Origin: Chara braunii
Lineage: Eukaryota > Streptophyta > Charophyceae > Charales > Characeae
Reading direction: 5' to 3'
Assembly (NCBI GenBank): GCA_003427395.1
Contig: BFEA01000002.1
Span: 3,663,396-3,687,723 of the forward strand
DNA length: 24,328 nt
Shown: in pieces, positions 9,560-18,574 of the stretch
Layout of the letters: each line of letters begins with the position of its first letter
How positions within the stretch are numbered: the first letter of the stretch is position 1
Notes under the pieces: model-generated
What the model saw: only the letters and a program-made list of their open reading frames with translations
Databases searched by the model: none
What the model was told of the DNA's origin: nothing
Translations under genes and position numbers: made by a program

Positions 9560-10190
9560 GTTTGCCCGTGTCACCCCGGTTGTGCGGCTCGGCTTCTTTG
9601 TTTCGATGTGGCCGCTGGTTCGGTTTGGATACGTGGTTGGGGGAGGTTCGGAACTATCACGGCACTGCGGCATTGTACGGTATTCCACATGTTACAGGTT
9701 CGGTATTGGCTCGGCATCGACATGGTACGATTGTCTCAGGTTCGGATTTGGTTCGGCATTGGCACGGTACGGGTGGTTTCGATGCTGGTACTTCCTGATG
9801 CGGAACTCCAGTCCGGTTTGAGGCTGCTGCACTTCAGAGTGGTAATTTTCCGGCATTGGTATGGCCCCACTCGGCATGTTTTAGCCGGTACGGCACTTGG
9901 TTCAACAGGTTGGTCAGGACAGTGCTATTCCCGGCTCGGTATTTGAATCGATTGCTCCTGATTGATACGGTCCATTTGGCAAACACGATGGTTCGGTGCG
10001 TTTGGGTTACTTGGTTCGGAATCTGGTCTGGGGGCAGGTGCAGTCACCAAACGGCTATTGAGAAAACGCGCACCTTCCGCTATCATTCGGGGGTACCTGG
10101 TTCGGCGCAGGCGCGGTGTTGTGACAGCTTACTGCATTCTGTTTCCATTTTCCCAAGCTCGGTGACTCATGCGGTACCACTACGACATTT
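9560..10190. repeat. Quasi-repetitive GGTTCGG/GGTACGG-rich segment
   Basis: Motifs of the form GG(T)(T/A)CGG and TCGGCATTGG recur every 10-40 bp over about 600 bp, for example near 9600, 9690, 9709, 9737, 9752, 9766, 9891 and 10012. The plus strand is G/T-biased. It looks like a decayed minisatellite. The open frames here show no domain. Confidence 0.45.
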
Positions 10191-10634
10191 ACCTGATGTG
10201 GCATGTGACAGTGCGGTACATTTTTTATAACGGGACCAATTCTGGACAACAGAGCACTAACCCGATGCCACCTTGCATAAGAAAACGGTACCAACTGGAC
10301 TGCTGCGGAGCGACTGTCCCGTTTTCGGCCCTGGTACCGCTGGTACGGGCAGGAACAGTCGACGCTGGTTGCCAAAGGCGGATGCTTTCGCCTGACTCTA
10401 GGCCGCGGGCCGAAGCATATAGGGGAACCAGCGGGACTTCAAGAGGGGGATTCGGAGGGAGCAGTATGGGGAGGCGTGCCTGGTGTACGCCGCCCACAGG
10501 ACAACCCGTTTCAGCCAGGGGGAACGGTGCGCTAGGGAGGAGGCGATGAGACAGATTCGGGCGTGCCAAGGGGACGTGCCCGGCGTACCCAGTCCGCTGT
10601 TGCTCTCAGGGCAGAGAGCAGATCGCCCGGTTGA

Positions 10635-10656
10635 CGAGAGAGAGAGAGAGAGAGAG
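10635..10656. repeat. (GA)n microsatellite
   Basis: Eleven GA units within insertion C. Confidence 0.9.
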
Positions 10657-11017
10657 TGAAGAGGAGGGACATTCGACAGCAGGGCGACCGCAGTGAGCGC
10701 AGCTGATGGGTCCATTGGATCCCATGCCCGTCCGAAAGGTGCTCCTGCTGGGATGATGGCGGTCATGGTGAGGGGATGACATCAACGGGATGGAGGTGCA
10801 GGAGTCATCGACAGCGGAGTGATCAGAGCTATGGCTGCCGACCTGGACTGTTGCCACTTGTACTTGTTCGTGGGGGCCTGCTGCTACTGCAGTCGATAGG
10901 GGCTTCGANTCCGGAGGTAGGGAACGCGAGCGTACGTCCGAGCACAAGGCTGGGAGCAGTGAGGGAGTATTGTGCAGACGGGTGATAGGCTAAGCCAAGC
11001 CGAATCCATAGGGAAGG

Positions 11018-11119
11018 GAGAACAGAATCTGACGGTTGGGACTCGCCGTGAGATGAGTGTGCGCGCGGGAGAACGGAATCTAACAGTTGGGACTCACCGT
11101 GAGATGAGTGTGCGGGCGG
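11018..11119. repeat. 51-bp tandem duplication
   Basis: 11018-11068 and 11069-11119 share GAGAAC-GAATCT, AGTTGGGACTC and CCGTGAGATGAGTGTGCG with only a few substitutions. Confidence 0.85.
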
Positions 11120-11627
11120 TAATCTGAGGATCAGAGAACACGAGGAGCTTCAGGGCAGACAGCGAACGAGATGTCCCCTGCTCTCGAGACTGACAGGCGC
11201 CCGTTTGTGGGTGGGGACTTGTTCATACCGGATCATCTGCTTGCACTGCCTGCGGGTAGCACTTGTGAAAAGCCGAGAGGTAGAGAGCGGGCGTGCGAGC
11301 AGCGAGAGAAGGGATGTGTGGGGACTGGGAGAAAGATGAAGCAACAACAGTGTGAGATATGATACATATCTGGCCTCCAGTGCGGACCGGTACAGTCAAA
11401 ACAGAGACTGGAATAAAAGAACTTGGGAGCGCACAGGGGTGACAAAGTGCAAACAGAGAAAGAAAGGGGAACCATTTTTTTTTTATTTATTTTTTTTTCC
11501 GATCTTCTTGTTGAATGGATCTGGCACAGATTGCGCCCAGATACAACCAACTTCTGGCGAGAAAGGAACGGACAAAATTCCCCTGGTGCGCGCAGGTCAG
11601 AAGACACGTGTCTGTGCGCGCGCGCCC

Positions 11628-11629
<2 letters not shown>

Positions 11630-11698
<69 letters not shown>
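11630..11698. repeat. (GA)n microsatellite with adjoining alternating GC
   Basis: About 34 uninterrupted GA units, preceded by an alternating purine-pyrimidine TGCGCGCGCGCC stretch at about 11614-11626. Glu/Arg and Ser/Leu open frames through it are artefacts. Confidence 0.95.
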
Positions 11699-11701
<3 letters not shown>

Positions 11702-12119
11702 GAGGTCACCCATCTGTGAGAGAGAATGTGAGAGAGCGACAGTGGGGGTGAGAGTGAGTAAGAGGGCGTAAGGGAGAGAGAGAAGTCTAAAAGGGAAAGA
11801 CAGTCTAAGTACGTGCGCATGTGTGAGAGACCGCAAACGTACGAGCCTGGGCGCGGCTTAGTTGCTGCGTGCGCCCCCACAGAGAAGAGGGGGACTGCGT
11901 AAGACTGCCTTGGCGACTCGCCTGAGTGATGTTGGAAGGGTCATGCAGGGGCGAGGGCCTGTCCGGGCTTGTGCAGGAAAGAGGAGCCGAGTACCTTCTC
12001 GAAACGCAAGTCCTGTACGTCGAACTCTCGAGCCCTTAAGTAGGACTACGAACACAGGATCAGACGGGACTACGAGCACACTTGAGAAGCCTCTCATTCT
12101 ATTTGGATATTGGAGTGTA

Positions 12120-12610
12120 CAGAAAAGACGAACAGCCACTTTGCATTGGTAAATCAGCTGTCCCCTGCAACAGACAAGTTGGACAATGCATGAACGAGAC
12201 AGACAGCCACTTCTCATTGGCAAACTGAATGCTTGGACAGGACGAACAGTCGCTTCCTAGTGGTGAACCGAGTACTAGCTGAGCAGGCTTGCATTCGCTG
12301 GCCATGCTCTGGGCAACTATTCTCTACAAGTTGTTGGGTCAGATAGTCGAATTCACGGGCAAATTGTGTACTCACTGACTGAAGGAGCACTCGTTAGCTA
12401 AACCTCAGAACAAGATATTGTCGCTGATTGTCAAGGTGAACGATCACTCTCCCCTGGTGAACGGGGTGCTATTGGTTAATCTGGTTCTCACTGACCTCAG
12501 ATCAGCTATTGCCTGCCAAATGGCGGGACAGGTATAAACTTCTATTGTGTGTAGACCTGATGTCACTGCTCAATAACCGGTCAGACAGCAGGTTCTCATT
12601 GGCTGACCAG
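12120..12610. repeat. Diverged array of CAGYCACTTCTCATTGG-type motifs
   Basis: Related blocks begin near 12129, 12203, 12245, 12440 and 12577. Each has (GA)ACAG(C/T)C(A/G)CTT followed by CATTGG or AGTGG and then (T/C)(A/G)AA or TGAACC. A TATAAA at 12533-12538 lies among the last copies. In an LTR-like element such an array could be the U3 enhancer; that is inference. Confidence 0.4.
12533..12538 (+). promoter_or_regulatory. TATA-like box in insertion C
   Basis: TATAAA after a GGCGGGACAGG stretch, about 275 bp before the putative end of insertion C. No transcript is known from the sequence itself. Confidence 0.3.
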
Positions 12611-12815
12611 CCGCTTTCCGTCTGTTGCTAAAGTTGGTATTGAGTATCGTGTGGGCGATGATCTATTAGGCTGGTTTCAGGCTGGCCTTGAGCGGGTTAA
12701 ACGCGGGTATCCAGATGGGATGACGACTTGAACATTTGCTCTTTGTTTACGTGAGACTTGCATGGCGTCTGCCTTATGAACATATCATTTGAAGAAAAGG
12801 GGAACACTCATTGGA

Positions 12816-13173
12816 GCTCGTGCTGAAATTCTATGGTTGCTGTCACTCGCTAAAAGCAGCGATTCTGGGATTTATTAATCTGGAGGAAATTTAACATCGA
12901 GGGTTGGAAATAATATTTGAGAAGAGTACCCTTGTGCTGTCCCTAGCCTCCGGGTATTACCTATCTGTTGCAAAGAGATATTTTAATCTTGACGATTAAT
13001 TGCCTTTAATTGCAGGACCGGGGGAAGACTGTTCGTCTTGACCAAATATCAGAATGGAAAGGTTTTGACACCCTACTGGTCGCTGAGGACCTCGGAAGCG
13101 GGCACGGCGAGTGACAGGCGCCGTAGCCCTTGGCTTCAGCGAACGGTAGGCGCCCCTCCCCAGGTTTCCTCAC
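12816..13173. other. Right remnant of insertion B, gene-less
   Basis: About 360 bp with no coding capacity. It contains an AT-rich part followed by a GC-rich terminal part ending in CCTCACA. Together with 8686-8827 it would make a solo LTR of about 500 bp. Confidence 0.5.
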
Positions 13174-13177
13174 ACCG

Positions 13178-13705
13178 TCACCCTTGCACTCTATCTAGCA
13201 AGTCGTCGATGCGCGGTAGGGGCTCTCTGTTCTTGACAGTGATGGCATTGAGGCCCCTATAGTCAATGCACATCCTGAGTGTTCCTTCCTTCTTCGGTAC
13301 GAATAGGACTGGAGATCCATAAGGAGAAACACTTGGCCGGATCCAACCCTTCTCTACGAGTTCCTTGAGTTGTCGGCGAAGCTCATCAAGCTCGCTTGGA
13401 GACATCCGATAGATCCTACCCTTCGGGATACTAGACCCTGGGATAATCTCTATTGCATGGACGACCTCCCTCTCAACAACCCCTGTAGGCTCTTCAAATA
13501 GATCAGGGTACTTGGCAACTACTCCCTCTATCTCCGGCGACATTTTCACCGGCTCGCCTGCTGCAGGGACGTAGACTAAATACATACCCTCCTCCGGATT
13601 TTGTTTATAATAGTTATAGAATGCGGCCGCACACATGCATCCATGGGACTCGATCAGACTACTAGCTTTAAACTTATGTAATATGGCGGTCCCCCCACCT
13701 GGCAA
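13178..13705 (-). pseudogene. Reverse transcriptase N-terminal part
   Basis: Carries the Gypsy RT lead-in: [27 protein letters not shown], then [33 protein letters not shown] and [33 protein letters not shown], that is the fingers and first palm motifs. It ends at a TGA (13180-13178) lying exactly at the edge of insertion B; RT continues at 8685. The frame is open upstream to a TGA at 13726-13724, behind which lies protease. The first Met of the open frame is not a true start because RT is part of a polyprotein. Confidence 0.92.
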
Positions 13706-13723
13706 AGTGTGTTTGACCGCTTT

Positions 13724-14242
13724 TCAGTCCCAGTCAAACTGGGGCTGTGCCACGGAGAGGTAGTACATACCTAACAAGATCTCCATAGGGAGATCATCGC
13801 TCACTAGGAATGAGACACAATGTCTCAATTCCCCTCCCGCGTACGGGAAACAACACTCAACATCCTGGAGGTAGTCGTTGACTACCATGTGATGTTTGTT
13901 GGCACAGGTCGACTCCACAGGTAGACTCAGGTGTTGCACTTGCCCCTGTAAGCACAGCCTCTCAACGCACGTGCGACTAATGAAGTTCCTAGTTGAGCAA
14001 GTGTCATAATAGGCCCCGACCTTGCGGCCGCCATTGGCTACCTCGCCGACAAACATCTCTCCCTTAGGGGCTTTGGCCAATACCGTCCAAGAAGCTAGTG
14101 GGTCTAATCTAGACCACTCCTCCTCTAGCTTCTCTAAGGATTCAAACACATTCATCGAACAAAGGCTCAATGGGTCAAAATGTGTTTGCGGGACGACGAT
14201 GGAGTCAGCGTGTGTCCACCACCTCGACCCTAGCAGGAACAA
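13724..14242 (-). pseudogene. Retropepsin-like aspartic protease with altered active site
   Basis: Gypsy protease cleaves the Gag-Pol polyprotein. Counting from 14242, the active-site region reads AYYDTCSTRNFIS with D80-T81-C82, where the family has D-[ST]-G. C82 is TGC at 13999-13997, one step from a Gly codon. The second family landmark, ILG-M-D near the C-terminus, reads ILLGMYYL with Tyr (Y160) instead of Asp. The overall layout and length are otherwise normal. It is in the same frame as gag upstream (stops TAG 14254-14252 and TAG 14245-14243 between them) and as RT downstream (TGA between). Almost certainly inactive. Confidence 0.85.
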
Positions 14243-14251
14243 CTACCATTC

Positions 14252-15496
14252 CTACTGGCCCGACGCGTTTCCCGGAGCAGTGCCAGAACTGCTGGCCACA
14301 TTGCTACCAACGGGAGCGGAGGATCCCAACGCCTGCCCCATCGTAGGCGGGATCTTTTCGGTCACCTTCTTATTCCGACACTTGAATTGGTTATGGCCAT
14401 ATTGGCCACAACGGATACAAGCTTGCCGCGTGGACCGATCTCTCCACACGTCCTCAGTGAGACCCGCTTTCTCCCATGGAGGAGCATTGGGGTCAAACTG
14501 ACTCCTAGACCGGGAACCTCCACAGCATCTACCGGTTGCCTTACCTTTTTGCGCTACGGCAGCGACTACTCCACCCCCTGAAGCTTCTACGCTGCCGGCC
14601 TCTGAACCCACTCCTTACTGGAAGTCGTTGTCCAATTCGATGGTGGAACCATCGTTGTGGATGAACATGATGCGTCCCTTCGCTTTCCAGTTGGGAGGCA
14701 ACGACTTTTTCCTACCATTCGTCGTGGGTGTCTGACCATGCCCTATCTTTGCTTCAAGGTCTAGGGTCTTCTTGCTAAACGATGGGAAGTTGTGCATGTT
14801 GATGTTGGCCTCACCTGCCAACTGATTGCTGAGAGGCATAGGAAAGCATCTCAGGTAGGAGGTGAGTAAAACCTGGGGGTCATAACAAACCCCAGGGACA
14901 CAGATCAGACGCTCTACAGCGTCAGTGGCCTCTCTCACTGACTTAAACTGCCTCGTGTGCAGTGTCAGGATCGCGTCAATAGCCTTTTGGGCCTCTTGCG
15001 GATCATGCCACCTGTCTTCCACCAACTTGAGGAAGTCATCCAATTTCTGGATGACCGCCCAAGCGCGAAAGTCATGACCGCACCCCTGGAGCTGCACTAA
15101 ACCGCTCAACCATCTTGCTGCAATCCCCTCTAGATAGGAGGCAGCCACAAACACTTCCTCGTGCGACAAGGTAAGTTTGCACTTAACATAAACTGGCACT
15201 GCCCTCAACCATGTGTCGAGGTCTTCACCCCTCTTATCCCCTGTAAAGGGTTTAGGAGCGGCGGTGGCCGTCTTTGGAACCCACTGACTTTGTCCCGGTA
15301 CCTGCACCATTCCGGACCGTGGACCTTGTGGTGCAGGCTGCTGCACTATCTGCTGGGGCTGTGAACCCTGCGGCGGTGCAGACTGCGAGACAGCAGGCTG
15401 CCCGCTTACGACAACCTGAGACGGAGGTTTGGAGAACATTGTCTGTACAGGAACCTGCAAACTAGGACTTGCTAAGAACCCGCCTGTTAAAGGCAT
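14252..15496 (-). pseudogene. Gag capsid-like region and CCHC zinc knuckle
   Basis: Residues about 85-225 after 15496 match the Retrotrans_gag pattern: LDTWLRAVPVYVK, AASYLEGIAARWLSGL, F-KLVEDRWHDPQEAQKA and L-LHTRQFKSVREATDAVERL. A TAA at 14617-14615 interrupts it. In the same frame the nucleocapsid part follows, with a perfect CX2CX4HX4C knuckle (C65, C68, H73, C78 after 14611; CIRCGQYGHNQFKC). It ends at TAG 14254-14252. Gag and protease share one frame, suggesting a single Gag-Pol frame in the ancestor. The Pro/Gln-rich start resembles the linker before capsid. Confidence 0.88.
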
Positions 15497-16221
15497 ACCA
15501 GGGAGACAGGCTGAACCGATGCTGGAGCGGTATATGGGGATACCCCAGTCATCGGTGTGACAAAAGGAGGAGGATGTACAACGGGCCAGACACCAGGCCC
15601 AGACAGTGATGGTGCCGCCTGCGCTCGCCCGACCAACACGGCCAGACTTTGTTGGATGTCTTGTAAGATCGCCGTCTGTTGATCTTGCATCTCTACTACT
15701 CCTAACAAGACCGACCTCAGGGTCCTCACTTCATCATCCAACTCTGCTGGGTCTATCTCCTCTAACTCACTAATGTCCGCTTGTCGCCGCTGCAACTTGG
15801 CTTTTCTTCTAATCATTCTTTCTTTTTCTGCCTTAATCTCTCCTAAAGCCTTCTGTAGCTATGCCTCGCGATCAGCAGCTCGCTGTATGGTGACCTACTC
15901 GGGAGTCGACATTAATGGTTGGCTTGCCATTATGCCATTGAACTGACTCTGGATTTGCGCGACCGTTGACCCTGCGGTCCCTGAACTGCTAGCGTGGGAA
16001 CTCTGTTGCGCAACAGTTGCCATGGCTGCTGAAGTTGCGGCTTCGCTTGCAATTGCCCTGCTGGCCTCTGCTGCCCTAGTTCTCCTCTGCTGCTGCTGCC
16101 TCTCCCTAAGCTGGCGGAACATAAATCTGTCACCCTCTGGTCCTAAGGCCAAGTGGGCTATCGGGCGTCTAGCCGATCGCAAGATCCCGTCGTCCTCACT
16201 AGTGGTGTCCCTATCGCTCAT
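15487..16221 (-). pseudogene. Gag N-terminal region with two TAG stops and a frameshift
   Basis: Starts with ATG at 16221 (MSDRDTTSEDDGILRSARRP), then Arg/Gln-rich and Ala/Ser-rich stretches, a likely coiled coil around RRKAKLQRRQADISELEE, and a Pro-rich tail. TAG codons at 15897-15895 and 15861-15859 interrupt an otherwise open frame; both could come from CAG by a C-to-T change. At about 15487-15510 the frame shifts by one into the capsid frame. The start is chosen because no upstream in-frame coding is seen and it follows a leader of about 1.2 kb. I do not recognise a domain in this part; assignment to gag is by position. Confidence 0.7.
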
Positions 16222-17457
16222 AAGCTACAGAACTGTACACAATCTGCACTAAGACACTCTTTGATGCTTACCGCAGCGTAGTGCACAGATCGACTTATAA
16301 TTAAACTAATTAATTGGTGGCTGCGTCAGAGAGTATATACTTTTGGGTCCAACAGGTAAGTTCAGGTTCCTACAAACGAGACTACTTTGACTTTGACTGA
16401 TTCACAAACAGAAGCACAATGAACAAAAAACAGTTCTAAACTATGATGTCTGCCAGATGTCAATGGCTGTACATCTAACTAATCAAAGATAAAAATAGAA
16501 TCGCTTGCTGGGTCTGTTTGCAGAATGGAATCTTGCCCAAACTTATCACCGAGAATCTACCCCTCCCTCAGTTCTTCCCGAATGTCCCTTGTCGCCAAAG
16601 TCCCTGAGCAATCCGGACAGCGTGCGTGTCTAAAGGTGTGCACACGGCCCACCCCTGCGCCCCGAGTCCTGCTAAGCTGGCCAGCCCTGCACAATATTTA
16701 TCCTCGCGTGCAGCGAACCTTACACCGACCAAGTCCTCAGGAATTCTTTAACGTCGCAAACAGGACGACGATCACAGCCAATGGAAGGTATCCCGCCGGT
16801 GCTTATTTATAGACGCCCGGTCTCGTCTGTCCCATAGGGCTGGCCTGCCCTTCAGAACCCCTCTACAGCGCAACGAGCAAACAAAGGACAAAGCGGCAAA
16901 GCATGCGTGCTCTACTCCCTGTGGGTTGGCATGGTGATCGTGACCCAGTGCTTCGTCTGGGGCCCTTCAGATAGCTCCGCCCTCTCCTTCCAGATGCTCC
17001 ACGTGAAGGCTGACGACTCTCAAGAGCGCACACGACTCCTCACATGAGAGGACTCTCAAGACAGAACACACATCCTCACGGTAAGAAGTGTCGAAGAGGG
17101 TAGATAAGGTTAGGTGCAAAGTACCTCAAAATAGCTGCCCCCAACCACATATATTCTCACCAGATGACCCGATGTTGATTGTGATGACCAATCGCTGCTT
17201 CGGCACAACCAGCATTGCACAACTGTTCCACCTCAGCATCAACCACACACCGGATAGTTCTCATCACACTGCGAACACCCAATAATCACCGCTTAGCCTT
17301 CTTGTCGAACCCCTCTCCACCTGGGTCGCCTACTTATCTTCGCCCTCCTCACTACACACGTCCCACAACACAGTCGCTCACCGCACACACCGCACACACC
17401 GCGTGCATGTACTGCATTAGGCAGAAGATAAGCGCCAGATTGGCGCACCGAACCACA
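16222..17457 (-). other. Untranslated leader of the retrotransposon
   Basis: About 1.2 kb between the primer-binding-like site and gag. I find no coding region. It contains an imperfect 36-bp tandem duplication (17015-17085) and is CA-rich on plus near 17220-17400. A further old insertion here cannot be excluded. Confidence 0.6.
17015..17085. repeat. Imperfect 36-bp tandem repeat in the leader
   Basis: GACTCTCAAGA, CACACG/CACACA and the TCCTCAC block recur with a 36-bp offset (units from 17015 and 17051). Confidence 0.7.
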
Positions 17458-17470
17458 ACTTCGATACCAA
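17458..17470 (-). other. Putative primer-binding site
   Basis: On minus, TTGGTATCGAAG begins three bases inside the 5' LTR end. The first seven bases TGGTATC match the 3' end complement of initiator Met tRNA used by many plant Gypsy elements (TGGTATCAGAGC), but the following bases differ. The position is right; the tRNA is uncertain. Confidence 0.5.
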
Positions 17471-17671
17471 ATTCCAAGGAAGATGAGCAATAGCGAGCTT
17501 CAGCAATCAGACAGCATCATACACATGAGACCAGATAGTCGTGACCTCGAACCAAAAGCAGATTTGCATCACGAGTTTCACCAAATAAGAGCACAACAAA
17601 AGCTCATAATTGACAATGCTGGAATAGTCTCATCATCATCAATCGAAGAACCAATGTTGATATCCTATCTT

Positions 17672-17862
17672 GCGCTCGGCGCCCAGACTACGAATGGCAG
17701 ATCCTATCTAGCCTAGACTACAATGCCGCTGATGACGTCAACAGCTTCCCAAGTACGAGCAGACCTNGCGCTCGGCGCCCAGACTACGAATGGCAGATCC
17801 TATCTAGCCTAGACTACAATGCCGCTGATGACGTCAACAGCTTCCCAAGTACGAGCAGACCT
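17672..17862. repeat. 95-bp identical duplication around a single N (likely assembly join)
   Basis: 17672-17766 and 17768-17862 are identical and flank N at 17767. The other LTR carries the segment once. Confidence 0.8.
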
Positions 17863-18230
17863 CGGCCAATGCCGCACGCGTCAAGCACCAGTTATGTCTC
17901 TTGTATCACTCACAACCTCGTTCCCCAACTCACAGATGCCACTTGCACCCAAGGACCACCATGCACCCCATCCAGCATACAGCAGCACAGCTCGGCTATG
18001 GTTGCCTGCTCCTTCCAGCTCGCCCGTGAGCGCGTGAGCCTGGCAGGCGATAGCGCAGCAGCGCTTGCGCACAAAGCAGCCAGTGCCCGAATGCCCAATG
18101 CGTAGGCTGGCCCTTTCCTAAATGGAAGTGGCCAGCCTGCTTGCGTGCAGCCTGGCTGCGCTGGGCCCCTGCCCAGAAGCTTCCGGTAGGCCCAGGGAGG
18201 CTGAGCCTCACACCAAACGAATCAGGCCCA

Positions 18231-18370
18231 GGGCCACCGACAGTTACCCGTGCCCAACTGCCCGCTGTCTGAGTTGGGTCTATGCTGCGTATCTCGCCCA
18301 GGGCCACCGACAGTTACCCGTGCCCAACTGCCCGCTGTCTGAGTTGGGTCTATGCTGCGTATCTCGCCCA
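18231..18370. repeat. Perfect 70-bp tandem duplication in the 5' LTR
   Basis: 18231-18300 and 18301-18370 are identical. The 3' LTR has one copy, starting near 3318. There is no N at the junction, so it may be real slippage, but an assembly cause is possible. Confidence 0.85.
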
Positions 18371-18574
18371 GGGCCTGACTTAGATACAGTTGATAAAGGA
18401 GGTCGGGGCCTGGGCGCCTTCAACCAACTGGCGCTGCGCAACTGCCTGAATTATCCCCAGTTGCGAACTAGTCCAAAATAGGCCTCTTGTCGTCTGTCGA
18501 GCCTGCCTTCACTTAGGGCGGCCGACCTGTTGCAAATAGGGGCCCAATAGCGCTTATCGAGGCCTATGCCTCGG

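Larger units (their letters stand above)
8828..12810. mobile_element. Insertion C: unclassified element inside insertion B
   Basis: It begins TGTGACGACC after TTGGA (8823-8827) and ends ACACTCA before TTGGA (12811-12815), giving TG...CA ends and a 5-bp duplication. It is nearly 4 kb without recognisable protein but packed with different repeat blocks: AT-rich 130-bp units, a GGTTCGG/GGTACGG-rich zone, two (GA)n runs, a 51-bp tandem pair, and an array of CATTGG-type motifs before a TATA box at 12533. It could be a very long solo LTR or a non-autonomous element. A 7-bp coincidence (CA plus TTGGA) in 4 kb is not negligible, so the boundaries are tentative. Confidence 0.4.
8686..13174. mobile_element. 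Insertion B: LTR-like element splitting RT, itself interrupted
   Basis: It starts TGTCGGGCGGCTG right after CCGT and ends CCTCACA right before CCGT. The RT gene stops at DDLLDRVQG on one side and resumes at YFSKIDL on the other, so about 4.5 kb has entered RT between finger and palm motifs. If insertion C is removed, only about 500 bp remain, a reasonable solo LTR size. I found no second TGTCGGGCGG copy inside, so no LTR pair is visible. No coding capacity is recognised. An alternative boundary (duplicate CACCCT) was rejected because it lacks TG...CA ends and breaks the frame. Confidence 0.6.
2594..18574 (-). mobile_element. Ty3/Gypsy chromovirus LTR retrotransposon, nested-interrupted, inactive
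   Basis: A complete but degenerate element lies on the minus strand. From its 5' side it contains an LTR (18574-17473), a primer-binding-like site, a leader of about 1.2 kb, gag with a CCHC knuckle, protease, reverse transcriptase, RNase H, integrase, a chromodomain, a polypurine tract and the second LTR (3591-2594). The order PR-RT-RH-IN defines Ty3/Gypsy (Metaviridae-like), and a chromodomain after integrase defines the chromovirus branch. Both LTRs and a 5-bp duplication are present, so it inserted as one unit. Its span of nearly 16 kb is inflated by insertion A (about 2.5 kb) and insertions B+C (about 4.5 kb); the element proper is near 9 kb. Multiple stops, a gag frameshift and active-site changes make it non-autonomous. 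Confidence 0.93.
17473..18574 (-). repeat. 5' LTR of the chromovirus
   Basis: Pairs with 2594-3591. It is longer because of a 95-bp duplication around N (17767) and a perfect 70-bp tandem duplication at 18231-18370. Its outer end reads CCGAGGCATAGG after the duplication instead of TGCGAGGCATAGG, and its inner end reads CCTTGGA instead of CCTTGCA, so both terminal dinucleotides are altered compared with the 3' LTR. Confidence 0.93.

Noticed and set aside
11423-11880. Arg/Glu- and Ser/Leu-rich open frames around 11630
   Set aside because: They run through the (GA)n microsatellite and have no independent coding signal.
8738-12950. Weak direct similarity between 8738-8826 and about 12865-12950, as a possible LTR pair
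   Set aside because: Mostly AT-rich words with several gaps; not convincing by eye.
8712-13184. CACCCT as the target duplication of insertion B
   Set aside because: The implied ends lack TG...CA, and the join leaves RT out of frame. CCGT/ACCGT solves both.
15487-15510. Programmed frameshift inside gag
   Set aside because: No slippery heptamer was evident, the site is within gag rather than at the gag-pol boundary, and other lesions are close by; a simple indel is more likely.
3628-16221. Reassigned UAG codon, because several stops in the retrotransposon are TAG
   Set aside because: TAA (14617-14615) and TGA (13726-13724, 13180-13178) stops and a frameshift also occur, so ordinary decay explains it.
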